From Chloroflexus aurantiacus J-10-fl (lineage in GTDB: Bacteria > Chloroflexota > Chloroflexia > Chloroflexales > Chloroflexaceae), in assembly GCF_000018865.1 (NCBI RefSeq), contig NC_010175.1, positions 3,472,001-3,536,000 of the forward strand: a stretch of 64,000 nucleotides of DNA. The letters run 5' to 3'. Every line of letters starts with the position of its first letter. The stretch's first letter is position 1. The notes under the pieces were generated by a model, which ran no database searches, was not told the origin of the DNA, and saw only the letters and a list, made by a program, of their open reading frames with translations. The position numbers and the translations under genes are program-made. Positions 54,662-63,125 of this stretch are shown piece by piece.

Positions 54662-55348
54662 CTACCCATTCGGTAACATAACCTTGATCCAACCCCGGCG
54701 CATTGCATAAACCACAGCCTGGGTTCGATCATTCACAGCCAGCTTGCGCAAAATCGACGAAATGTGATTCTTGACAGTCTGGTTACTGATATCAAGCCGG
54801 GCCGCGATCTCACGATTGGTATGTCCGGCTGCTACCAGTTCCAGCACTTCTAGCTCTCGCGCTGATAGTGGTGAAAAGATGGTCTGTATATCATCATCAC
54901 CGACCATCTGCCGAAATGCCTCCAGAACTGTAGCAGCCACTTCGGGTGAAGCCAATACCAGATCGTTGATCGGATACTCGCCACGTCGCACCTGACGCAG
55001 CGTGCCGAGCAGATCGGCAAATTCAATATTCGGTGGCACACATGCCGCTACGCCGGCACGAATGGCCTTCACCACAAACGCGCCACTCTGTACCGGCCCA
55101 AACAGTACGATGGCAATGTGAGGATGACTTCGCTTGATAACCCGCGCTACCTCTAACCCGTTTACACCTGGCAAATCGGTATCCATCAGCACCAGATCGG
55201 GATCAACCTGATCCACTAACTGGATAGCCTGTTGACCATTGCTGGCTTCACCAACCACTGAAAATCCAGGCGTTGACGACAGGGCAAGGCGCAAACCATC
55301 TCGAAAGAGAGAGACAGTATGCACAATTATCAGCGTTGTCACACTCAC
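54662..55348 (-). CDS. Atypical NarL-type response regulator
   Basis: With GTG at 55348 (GGAGGAG upstream) the protein has 228 residues; GTG at 55363 is an alternative. The C-terminal LuxR helix-turn-helix is intact (LSARELEVLELVAAGHTNREIA, SNQTVKNHISSIL). The receiver keeps the phospho-acceptor Asp56 (VLMDTDLPG), but the acidic pair is His10-Thr11, the conserved Ser/Thr is Phe83 and the Lys is Pro106. Normal Mg-dependent phosphorylation is therefore unlikely. It is a paralogue of the intact regulator at 36899. No kinase is adjacent. It lies 50 bp downstream of dnaN in the same direction. Confidence 0.9.
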   Translation of the reverse strand: MSVTTLIIVHTVSLFRDGLRLALSSTPGFSVVGEASNGQQAIQLVDQVDPDLVLMDTDLPGVNGLEVARVIKRSHPHIAIVLFGPVQSGAFVVKAIRAGVAACVPPNIEFADLLGTLRQVRRGEYPINDLVLASPEVAATVLEAFRQMVGDDDIQTIFSPLSARELEVLELVAAGHTNREIAARLDISNQTVKNHISSILRKLAVNDRTQAVVYAMRRGWIKVMLPNG

Positions 55349-55398
55349 GGGTAACTCCTCCACCGATTTGTTGATGTCGGCTCTGCCACCGATACCAT

Positions 55399-56532
55399 CT
55401 ATCGCATACTCATTGGCATCACAATATGAATGTACCCGTCTTGACCGACCGGCTTAAACACTGCCGGACTTTGCGCACTCTGCATTTCAAAGGCGATCTG
55501 ATTGGAGTGTACTGCTGCAATCGCATCGGCCAGGAATCTGACATTGAGCGCAATAACACCGCCTTCACCGGTCACACTGCCATCAAGTTCACTGGTATTA
55601 TCACCCAACTCAGCAGCATTTGCACTGATCACAACCCGTCCCGGTGCTAATTCACTTGCCGGTTCAATCTTCAGCTTCACCACATTCTGGCTACTGCCGG
55701 CGAAGAATGATGCCAGCTTGACCGCCTTCGCCAGTTCACTGTTATCAAGAACCATGCGTGTCAGGTACTGCTGCGGGATAATCCGCTCGAAATCAGGAAA
55801 TCTTCCTTCTATTAAACGTGATACGACTTCAATATTTTCGGTGTGGAAGAGCACGTGGCTGCCCCCTGGCGTATAGACCATTGCCACTTCTGCGTCCGTA
55901 TCACCAATAATCCGGGCCAATTCGCTCAATGTACGCGCCGGGATCAGGCAATCAACCGCGTGCGCAACCGGAGCAGACAACTGAATTGTTCGCATCGCCA
56001 GACGGAAGCCATCCGCCGCAACCAGCGTGACTTGCTGATCGCGCGTGCGTACCAGCACCCCGGTCAGGATCGGACGCGACTCATCAGTGGCAGCCGCAAA
56101 CGCCACCTGATCAATCGCCTCTTGCCATACCTCAGCCGGTAGTGATACCAGCGGCGTTTGTGCGCTAACAGTTGGTAGCGAAGGAAATTCGTCAGCATCC
56201 ACCCCTTTAATATTGCTCACGAAACGCCCGCACTCAACACGTAAGGTCTGGGTTTTCTGATCGAGGCTTAGTGTTACCTTATCATTTGGCAGGCCGCCGA
56301 CCACATCAGTTAATAATTTGGCCGGTACGGCTACTGCACCGTCGCGAGTAATCGTAGCGCTGATCCAGCGATTAATACCTACCTCCAGATTGGTAGCCGT
56401 CAACTTCAGCCGACCTTCATCGGTGGCAAGGAGTATATTCGCCAACACTGGCAGAGTGCTCTTACCGGCGACGGCATGGCCAACTGCGGCCAGACCACGC
56501 TTTAAATCTTCCTGCATGCATGTGAGCTTCAT
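55399..56532 (-). CDS. dnaN: DNA polymerase III beta subunit (sliding clamp)
   Basis: This 377-residue protein is the beta clamp that tethers the replicative polymerase to DNA. It starts MKLTCMQEDLKRGLAAVGHAVAGKSTLPVLANILL, typical of clamps, continues with three similar domains (about 1-120, 128-245 and 250-377) and ends HIVMPMSMR, the usual C-terminal M-P-M-R motif. The ATG at 56532 has GGAG five bases upstream; an extended -10 TGCTATAAT lies about 68 bp before it. It is not next to dnaA or recF in this window, so it lies away from the classic oriC cluster. Confidence 0.96.
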   Translation of the reverse strand: MKLTCMQEDLKRGLAAVGHAVAGKSTLPVLANILLATDEGRLKLTATNLEVGINRWISATITRDGAVAVPAKLLTDVVGGLPNDKVTLSLDQKTQTLRVECGRFVSNIKGVDADEFPSLPTVSAQTPLVSLPAEVWQEAIDQVAFAAATDESRPILTGVLVRTRDQQVTLVAADGFRLAMRTIQLSAPVAHAVDCLIPARTLSELARIIGDTDAEVAMVYTPGGSHVLFHTENIEVVSRLIEGRFPDFERIIPQQYLTRMVLDNSELAKAVKLASFFAGSSQNVVKLKIEPASELAPGRVVISANAAELGDNTSELDGSVTGEGGVIALNVRFLADAIAAVHSNQIAFEMQSAQSPAVFKPVGQDGYIHIVMPMSMR

Positions 56533-56599
56533 TGTCGCTCCTTGAAAAGACAACCTCAATCACGGCATACGAACGCCGCCCTTGATCCGGGTGTGGCGC

Positions 56600-56608
56600 A
56601 TTATAGCA
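56600..56608 (-). promoter_or_regulatory. Extended -10 promoter for dnaN
   Basis: TGCTATAAT on the minus strand, about 68 bp before the dnaN ATG; a perfect extended -10. Confidence 0.65.
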
Positions 56609-56986
56609 TATTGCGCTAACCAATGACAGCGTATCAGTAGCTATTATCCCATAACGCAGCGCCATGTAGCGCCCACTTCATTTCTCCCGACTATCAGTCG
56701 GCACATAACCAGGGACGTGATTCCTGTGCAGGCAAATACCCTGGCCTGCCCCACCCGGTGATACGGTGTGATCAGGCTGCAACATGCACAGTAGTCTCTG
56801 AACAAGGGTTTGCGCGTGCTATTGGAAAATGAGCAGGTATGCCTGCGCATCACATAACCGTGCAGATGGTGTGCATTCCGGGAACAGAGACCTTGACTTT
56901 TTTCAGAGCCGTGGTACCGTTCATAAGGGAAGAGTTTTTATATTTTGATGATTGACACAGCGATGGTTAACAGAAAGGATTATTCT
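56609..56986. other. Gene-free divergent gap
   Basis: Between dnaN and the pterin genes. A TTGACT near 56893 may be a -35 for the pterin genes, but I see no good -10. No repeat or riboswitch could be recognised. Confidence 0.5.
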
Positions 56987-57811
56987 ATGGTCGTTGCAAC
57001 CCGTCGCTTTGAATTTTCGGCAGCTCATCGCTACTGGCGCGATGATTGGAGTGCGGAAGAAAATGAGCGCGTCTTCGGGCCGTACACCAGCCCATACGGT
57101 CATGGGCATAACTATACACTCGATGTCAGCATTACCGGTGAGCTTGACGAGCGCACCGGGATGGTGATGAATATGACCGAACTGAAGGCTATCGTGAATG
57201 AGGTGCTCGAAGAGTTTGACCACAAGCACCTCAATTACGATACACCTTACTTTCGCGATCAAGTGCCCACGACCGAGAATCTGGTGCGCGTACTCTGGCG
57301 TTTAATTGCAGCCCGCCTGCCTGCCCATGCGCGCCTGAAGCATCTCCGCCTCTATGAACAGCCCGATCTGTGGGCCGAATACGATGGTGTTGGTGAGACC
57401 CAATTTGCTCGCCTGTACACCTTCGCCGCTGCCCATCGTCTGCATGCACCAGCCTTGAGTGATGAGGAGAATCTGGCTATTTATGGCAAATGCAATAATC
57501 CTAATGGTCACGGTCACAACTATACGCTAGAGGTTACGGTACAGGGGCCGATTGATCCGGCAACCGGTATGCTGGTCGATCTGGAGTGGCTTGACCGCAC
57601 GGTACACTCGGTCATCGACCGATTGCATCTGCGCCACCTGGATCGTGAGATTCCGGCTTTTGCCGACCGCCCATCGACCGCTGAGAATATCATCGTTTAC
57701 CTCTGGAATGAACTTGCGCCGCTCCTTGAAGGTCGCCTGGCGCTCTTGCGCTTGTGGGAGACCCGCAAGAACATCTTTAGCTATGCCGGTCCGTCGGTCA
57801 TTCCCGCCTGA
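56987..57811 (+). CDS. Fused tandem 6-pyruvoyl-tetrahydropterin synthase
   Basis: With ATG 56987 (AAAGGA upstream) the protein has 274 residues, twice the family length: two PTPS domains at about 5-137 and 140-270. Zinc His residues are present in both (H14, H39, H41; H150, H175, H177), as are the pterin-anchor region T/STxEN and the late Glu. The second half has the catalytic Cys169 in GKCNNPNGHGHNY; the first has Tyr at that place. The first half has the Asp78-His79 pair (EFDHKHLN); the second has His214-Leu215 there. PTPS converts dihydroneopterin triphosphate to 6-pyruvoyl-tetrahydropterin. folE follows 73 bp downstream. The CNNPNGHGHNY motif is closer to biopterin-type PTPS than to QueD. 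Confidence 0.93.
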   Translation: MVVATRRFEFSAAHRYWRDDWSAEENERVFGPYTSPYGHGHNYTLDVSITGELDERTGMVMNMTELKAIVNEVLEEFDHKHLNYDTPYFRDQVPTTENLVRVLWRLIAARLPAHARLKHLRLYEQPDLWAEYDGVGETQFARLYTFAAAHRLHAPALSDEENLAIYGKCNNPNGHGHNYTLEVTVQGPIDPATGMLVDLEWLDRTVHSVIDRLHLRHLDREIPAFADRPSTAENIIVYLWNELAPLLEGRLALLRLWETRKNIFSYAGPSVIPA

Positions 57812-57884
57812 TGGCACGTAATCCTGTGTTTCGTCGCCGAACGCGCACGTCGCGTTGTTCGTGCCTGTAATGGAGAACACATCT

Positions 57885-58568
57885 ATGTCTAGTAATGGTA
57901 ACGGCTATCACCACCCAACTCCTGAGCTTGATGAGGAGCACTACGAGAGTTTGATCATCCCCGGTCGAGGGAAACTTGAAGGTATGTCATTTAACGCCGA
58001 TCCTCGGATTGAGGAGGCGGTACGGACAATTCTGGCTGCTATTGGTGAGGTTCCGGATCGCGAAGGGTTGCAGAAGACACCGTCACGAGTGGCCAAGATG
58101 TATGCCGAACTGACGGCAGGTTACCACATTGATCCGCAGGCGTTGATCAACGGTGCTGTCTTCAGCGTGGCCTACGATGAGATGGTATTGGTCACCAACA
58201 TCGACTACTACAGTCTCTGTGAACACCACATGCTGCCATTCTTTGGTCAGGTTCACGTGGCCTATATCCCCAATGGCAAAGTTGTCGGTCTAAGTAAGAT
58301 ACCACGCATCGTTGAGATGTTTGCCCGGCGCTTGCAAGTGCAGGAACGGATGACGGTGCAGATCGCAGACTTCATCAATGCCACCCTTGAACCTGCCGGT
58401 GTCGCAGTCGTGGCCGAAGGCATTCACATGTGTGGCGTCATGCGCGGTGTCAAGAAGGCCAATGCCCGCATGGTAACCTCGGCAATGCGGGGCGTGTTCC
58501 GCGAAGACCCCAAGACGAGGGCCGAGTTTATGGCGCATATTAACCGGGTGAATAATCGTCAGGAATGA
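57885..58568 (+). CDS. folE: GTP cyclohydrolase I
   Basis: This 227-residue enzyme makes 7,8-dihydroneopterin triphosphate from GTP, the first step of folate and biopterin synthesis. Signature segments are [37 protein letters not shown] (zinc Cys and His), [21 protein letters not shown] and [14 protein letters not shown] (second zinc Cys). The N-terminal 40 residues are a His/Glu-rich extension. ATG at 57885 has GGAGA nine bases upstream; ATG 57870 would add five residues. Lying 73 bp after the fused PTPS, it supplies that enzyme's substrate. Confidence 0.95.
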   Translation: MSSNGNGYHHPTPELDEEHYESLIIPGRGKLEGMSFNADPRIEEAVRTILAAIGEVPDREGLQKTPSRVAKMYAELTAGYHIDPQALINGAVFSVAYDEMVLVTNIDYYSLCEHHMLPFFGQVHVAYIPNGKVVGLSKIPRIVEMFARRLQVQERMTVQIADFINATLEPAGVAVVAEGIHMCGVMRGVKKANARMVTSAMRGVFREDPKTRAEFMAHINRVNNRQE

Positions 58569-58748
58569 GTCTTTCGCACGCACCTGCACACGACAGCTAT
58601 TTGCGCTTATCTGCCAGCGCCATGTCCGGGAACCCGGCAGTGTAGCCGATAGGCGATAACAACGTTGAGTCTGCTGTTTCAGCGAAACAGTCTCTTCGCT
58701 AGCCTGAAGCGCAAGTGGCTGTCGTCTATTGCAACAGGACAAGAGAAT

Positions 58749-59444
58749 ATGCGTACCATTCTGATTACCGGTGCTTCACGCGGTATCGGTGCAGCTACAG
58801 CACTTGCATTGGCCGGGCCTGACACTCGTTTAACGCTGGCGGCGCGTGATCGTACTGCCCTCGAAGCGGTTGCCCGACAGGCTACTGCGGCTGGTGCCCA
58901 ATGCCTTGTCGTACCGTGTGATGTCACCGATCCAGCCCAGGTTGCCCCAACCGTTGCTCAGGCTGCTGGAGAAGGGACACTTGATGTTGTGGTGCATAGT
59001 GTTGGTGGGGCTTTGGTAGCACCGCTGGCCGACATTGAACTTCCCGCCTGGGAAGAACACATGCGGACTCAGCTCACCAGTCTCTTCCTGGTTGCGAAAG
59101 CGACTACAGCCCGCATGGATCGCGGTAGCCTATTCATCAATATTGCCTCAGTTGCCGCTCGCCAGGCATTCCCAGGCTGGTCGGCATATGTAGCCGCTAA
59201 ACACGGCGCACTTGGCTTTATGGCTGCCATCCGTGAAGAGCTGCGCCCACGCGGTATTCGTGTCTGTTCGATCCTACCCGCCGCCACCGATACCGCGATT
59301 TGGGATGCCATACCCGGTGACTGGTCGCGTACCAATATGCTACAACCGGGCGATGTTGCTGCGGTCATTGCCGCCCTTGTTGCACTTCCACCATACGCGA
59401 CGGTTGAGGATTTGACGATTGGTCATGTCGCAGGGCGATTGTGA
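58749..59444 (+). CDS. Short-chain dehydrogenase/reductase, possible pterin reductase
   Basis: A 231-residue classical SDR: NADP-binding TGASRGIG (about 7-14) with an Arg after it, NAG-like motif HSVGGAL (about 79-85), catalytic Ser near 131 (IASVAA) and YVAAK (Tyr about 144, Lys about 148). It is the right size for sepiapterin reductase, and its place after PTPS and folE suggests reduction of 6-pyruvoyl-tetrahydropterin. The gap to folE is 180 bp without a clear terminator, so co-transcription is plausible but unproven. The sequence alone does not separate it from other SDRs. Confidence 0.85.
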   Translation: MRTILITGASRGIGAATALALAGPDTRLTLAARDRTALEAVARQATAAGAQCLVVPCDVTDPAQVAPTVAQAAGEGTLDVVVHSVGGALVAPLADIELPAWEEHMRTQLTSLFLVAKATTARMDRGSLFINIASVAARQAFPGWSAYVAAKHGALGFMAAIREELRPRGIRVCSILPAATDTAIWDAIPGDWSRTNMLQPGDVAAVIAALVALPPYATVEDLTIGHVAGRL

Positions 59445-59701
59445 GGTGTGGCTGTTTTGTCGAAAAGTTGGGTGATGGTGTATGGGCCGGCATGGCCCAC
59501 ACACCCGATCTGATGCGCAACCAGTGCGGAAGTTGTACTTCCGCACTCCAGCCCATGTGGTAGAGGTATCTCAACGCGCCGAAAGGTTCTCTTCCGTTTC
59601 GTACTCACTGCCCGGATGAGATGCCTTCATTCTCCTGTTGTTCACCTTCTTGCTATCCGTTATTGCGCCAACATCTTCTCGCAGCTCAACCCGTTGCGAT
59701 C
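59445..59701. other. Gene-free gap
   Basis: It holds one CCGCACTCCA hairpin (59523-59547) and a small CCGGCATGG...GGCC inverted repeat near 59488. No gene is seen. Confidence 0.5.
59523..59547. repeat. REP-like hairpin, CCGCACTCCA family
   Basis: AGTGCGGAAGT and ACTTCCGCACT form an 11-bp stem with a 3-nt loop, followed by CCA. It is nearly identical to the copy at 6236. Confidence 0.78.
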
Positions 59702-59730
59702 TTGACAAACCTCAGCTCTTCGACTAGAAT
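59702..59730 (+). promoter_or_regulatory. Consensus promoter for tRNA-Thr
   Basis: TTGACA (59702-59707) and TAGAAT (59725-59730) are exactly 17 bp apart, 14 bp before the tRNA. Confidence 0.85.
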
Positions 59731-59744
59731 CGAAGAGGTACATC

Positions 59745-59820
59745 GCCAATGTAGCTCAGTCGGTAGAGCAGCTGTTTCGTAAACAGCCGGTCGCCGGTTC
59801 GAGTCCGGCCATTGGCTCCA
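59745..59820 (+). tRNA. tRNA-Thr (CGT)
   Basis: A full 76-nt cloverleaf with encoded CCA at 59818-59820. The acceptor is GCCAATG paired with CATTGGC; D arm GCTCAGTCGGTAGAGC; anticodon stem-loop CTGTT-TCGTAA-ACAG with anticodon CGT, reading ACG (Thr); T arm CCGG-TTCGAGT-CCGG. It has its own consensus promoter and a strong terminator downstream. Confidence 0.95.
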
Positions 59821-59842
59821 CCCGTTTTGCCATTGCGTTGCG

Positions 59843-59888
59843 GAGACCCATGATGATGCCAGGCATCACATGGGTCTCAGGCTTTTTT
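59843..59888 (+). terminator. Terminator after tRNA-Thr
   Basis: GAGACCCATG (59843-59852) and CATGGGTCTC (59869-59878) form a perfect stem with an inner GATGCC/GGCATC stem, followed by AGGCTTTTTT. Confidence 0.92.
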
Positions 59889-60161
59889 GATCTGACGAAC
59901 TGGTCTATGGTAATATATACAGGCTGACAACTCACATATCTGCCAGGGTTTGAACAGATACGGGATGGCAATAGCGGTTCTTCGCGAATCCTGAAATGAG
60001 TGATGTTCTGAGAGTCTATCCGAAACACCGTATCAGAACAGGTAACAGCAACAAACCGGCTTACCCATTGCATCGACCCTGGCAAGGCTTGTGCGGATAG
60101 ACGCTCAGAGAGCATCCGCTGCTGGATTTTCCACATTCCCTACCATTGAAATGATTTCACA
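59889..60161. other. Leader of uvrA
   Basis: No gene; AT-richer in its left part. TGGTAATAT near 59915 could be an extended -10. No SOS box that I could identify with confidence. Confidence 0.4.
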
Positions 60162-63005
60162 ATGGACTGGATTCGTATTCGCGGTGCGCGTACCCATAAT
60201 TTAAAGCAGATCGATCTCGATATCCCTCGCGGTAAGCTTGTGGCTATTACCGGTGTTTCTGGTTCAGGAAAAAGCTCTCTGGCATTCGACACCATCTTTG
60301 CTGAAGGACAGCGTCGGTATGTCGAAAGCCTGTCAGTGTATGCACGTCAGTTACTCGGCCAGATCGAAAAGCCCGATGTCGATCTGATCGAGGGCCTATC
60401 GCCGGCAATTGCCATCGATCAAAAGGGAAGTGCCCGCAATCCACGCTCGACTGTTGGCACCGTCACCGAAATCTACGACTTTTTGCGCCTTCTGTTTGCC
60501 CGTATTGGTCAACCGCACTGTCCTCAGTGCCGTTCTCCTTTGCGTCGCTACACACCACAACAAATGGTTGACGTGATAGTCAATCTGCCGGTTGGGCGGC
60601 GCGTGTTGTTACTGGCACCGCTTACCGGCGAGAGCGAGAGCGTATTGAGCGAGATTCGCCGTCGTGGTTTTGTGCGCGCCCGTATCGACGGGACTGTCTA
60701 CGATCTCGATGAACCGGTTCGTCTCGAAAAATACCAGCCACACACCATTGAGGCAATTGTTGATCGTCTCATCATTCGTCAGACCACCGATGGTACTCCG
60801 GCACTGGATCGGGTTCGTGTTGCCGACTCGGTAGAAACCGCGCTGAAACTGAGCGGCGGTCAGCTCATCGTACAGGTCATCGACGGCGATGAGTATCTCC
60901 TTAGCGAACGCTATACCTGTCCGCAACACGGCCCGCTCGACCTTGGTCAACTCGAACCACGCGACTTCTCATTCAACAGTCCCCAGGGTTCCTGTCCTAC
61001 GTGTACCGGTCTTGGAATTGTGCCGGAATTTGATCCGGCACTGGTCATACCCGACCGCAGTCTGCCTCTTCTCGAAGCAATTGCACCGTGGCGAGAGGGT
61101 GATGCGAATAGTCAGCGCTACTATCGCGATATGGTTCGCTCATTCGCCAACCATTTCGGCATTGATCCGACAGCGCCGGTCAGCTCGCTATCTCCCGAAT
61201 GTCTGAGCGCCCTGTTGTACGGTACCGGTGGTGAGCCAATCACGTTGCACTATCACGTGAATGGTCAGCCTCGCAGTTTAGAAGCCGAGTTTGAAGGGGT
61301 CATTCCCAATCTCCGGCGGCGATTGGCCGGCCAGGGTGCTGACGGAGATTCATCGGTGTTAGAACAGTACACCACACCTCGCGCCTGCCCGGCCTGTGCC
61401 GGCACCCGCCTGCGAGCTGAAGTGCGAGCCATTCTGATTGCCGGTCGCTCAATCGCCGATGTACACCAAATGACAATTGGAGAGGCGTTTGCATGGGCAT
61501 CCTGGCTCTTAGAACAGGCACAACTCTCCCCACGCGACCAGACGATTGCCCGTCCAATCGTGCATGAGATTACGCAACGACTCCGCTTTTTACAAGAAGT
61601 GGGACTGGCCTACCTGACGCTGGATCGGACAACCATGACCCTCAGCGGGGGTGAGATGCAGCGTGTACGCCTGGCTACGCAGTTAGGAGCCGGTCTCTCA
61701 GGTGTACTCTACGTTCTCGATGAACCGAGTAGCGGTCTACATCCACGTGACCATGACCGTTTGCTGGCTACATTATTTCATTTGCGTGATCTCGGTAATA
61801 GCCTTGTTGTTGTCGAACATGACGAAGCAACGATCCGCGCTGCTGACTGGATTGTTGACATCGGGCCAGGAGCTGGCCCACGTGGTGGCGAAGTTGTGGT
61901 CAATGGCAGCCTGCCCGACTTATTGCAAAACCCACGCTCATTGACCGGACAATACCTGAGTGGTCAGCGGCGCATTCCTCTACCTGCGCAGCGCCGCCAA
62001 CCCAATGGCCGATGGCTGGAGTTGCGTGGCTGTCGGGCCAACAACCTCAAAAACATCGACGTCCGCATTCCGCTTGGCTGCTTCGTCGTGGTCAGTGGTG
62101 TCAGCGGCAGTGGCAAGAGTAGCCTGATCGGTGACACCCTGGCACCGCGTCTGAGCCAACTGCTGCATGGCGGCAAAACACGGGCCGGCGAACACGATGC
62201 CCTGCTGGGGATTGAGCATCTGGAACGGGTTGTCGTAGTCGACCAAAGCCCTATCGGACGTACTCCCCGGTCAAATCCGGCGACATACAGCCGGATCTTT
62301 GACACCATTCGCCAACTGTTTGCGGCTACCAACGAGGCCAAAGCCCGTGGCTACGATGCAGCTCGCTTCAGTTTCAACGTCAAAGGTGGTCGTTGCGAAC
62401 ATTGTGCCGGTGAAGGGTTAATTCAGGTTGAAATGCAATTTCTCCCAGATCTGTTCGTGCCCTGTGACGTTTGCCACGGAACGCGGTATAATCGAGAAAC
62501 ACTGGATATTCGTTATCGTGGCCTCAATATTGCCGAGGTGCTCGACTTAACCATTGCGGACGCACTAGACTTCTTTGCCCGTGTGCCGACAATTGCCGAA
62601 CGGCTTCAGACATTGCACGACGTCGGTCTCGATTATCTCAAACTAGGGCAACCGGCCCCCACCCTGAGCGGCGGCGAAGCCCAACGGATTAAACTCGCTG
62701 CTGAACTTAGCCGACGAAGCAATGGGCACACACTCTACATTCTTGATGAACCAACAACCGGTTTGCACCTTGCTGACATTGATCGTCTCCTGTTTGTCCT
62801 GCAACGTCTGGTTGACGCCGGTAATACAGTGCTCGTAATTGAACATCAACTTGATCTGATTGCTGCTGCCGATTGGGTGATTGAATTAGGTCCAGAGGGA
62901 GGTGAGCGGGGCGGTTATCTGATAGGTGCTGGTCCGCCAGAAACCATTGCCGCCATTCCTGTTTCGCCGACAGGCGCATATTTGCGGCAAAAACTGGCTT
63001 TCTAA
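60162..63005 (+). CDS. uvrA: Excinuclease ABC subunit A
   Basis: This 947-residue protein is UvrA, the damage-recognition ATPase of nucleotide excision repair. It has two ABC ATPase modules: Walker [10 protein letters not shown] at about residues 31-39 and again near 645-653, and signatures LSGGEMQRV and LSGGEAQRI. The first zinc site has C253-P-Q-H256 and C278-P-T-C281, so His replaces the second Cys of the E. coli CxxC; the second zinc site is the usual CEHC...CDVC. The length is normal. The gene stands alone, and uvrB/uvrC are not in this window. Confidence 0.98.
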   Translation: MDWIRIRGARTHNLKQIDLDIPRGKLVAITGVSGSGKSSLAFDTIFAEGQRRYVESLSVYARQLLGQIEKPDVDLIEGLSPAIAIDQKGSARNPRSTVGTVTEIYDFLRLLFARIGQPHCPQCRSPLRRYTPQQMVDVIVNLPVGRRVLLLAPLTGESESVLSEIRRRGFVRARIDGTVYDLDEPVRLEKYQPHTIEAIVDRLIIRQTTDGTPALDRVRVADSVETALKLSGGQLIVQVIDGDEYLLSERYTCPQHGPLDLGQLEPRDFSFNSPQGSCPTCTGLGIVPEFDPALVIPDRSLPLLEAIAPWREGDANSQRYYRDMVRSFANHFGIDPTAPVSSLSPECLSALLYGTGGEPITLHYHVNGQPRSLEAEFEGVIPNLRRRLAGQGADGDSSVLEQYTTPRACPACAGTRLRAEVRAILIAGRSIADVHQMTIGEAFAWASWLLEQAQLSPRDQTIARPIVHEITQRLRFLQEVGLAYLTLDRTTMTLSGGEMQRVRLATQLGAGLSGVLYVLDEPSSGLHPRDHDRLLATLFHLRDLGNSLVVVEHDEATIRAADWIVDIGPGAGPRGGEVVVNGSLPDLLQNPRSLTGQYLSGQRRIPLPAQRRQPNGRWLELRGCRANNLKNIDVRIPLGCFVVVSGVSGSGKSSLIGDTLAPRLSQLLHGGKTRAGEHDALLGIEHLERVVVVDQSPIGRTPRSNPATYSRIFDTIRQLFAATNEAKARGYDAARFSFNVKGGRCEHCAGEGLIQVEMQFLPDLFVPCDVCHGTRYNRETLDIRYRGLNIAEVLDLTIADALDFFARVPTIAERLQTLHDVGLDYLKLGQPAPTLSGGEAQRIKLAAELSRRSNGHTLYILDEPTTGLHLADIDRLLFVLQRLVDAGNTVLVIEHQLDLIAAADWVIELGPEGGERGGYLIGAGPPETIAAIPVSPTGAYLRQKLAF

Positions 63006-63125
63006 TCAGGCAGATGCATTAATCCGAATGTAATCTCTAAATCTTGTGTCTACAGGAGCTACAACCTATAGTACAAACAGACGATGAACCCATCCGCGCC
63101 GGCAACGGCAGAAAGGACTCGTTCG

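Noticed and set aside
55399-56532. Replication origin next to dnaN
   Set aside because: No dnaA, no recF/gyrB and no cluster of TTATCCACA-like boxes that I could see; dnaN alone is not enough.
56609-56986. Riboswitch before the pterin genes
   Set aside because: I looked for conserved cores such as THF or preQ1 types and found none.
56987-57811. QueD (queuosine) instead of PTPS
   Set aside because: The CNNPNGHGHNY motif and the neighbouring folE and SDR fit biopterin-type PTPS better, and no queC or queE is near. Not fully excluded.
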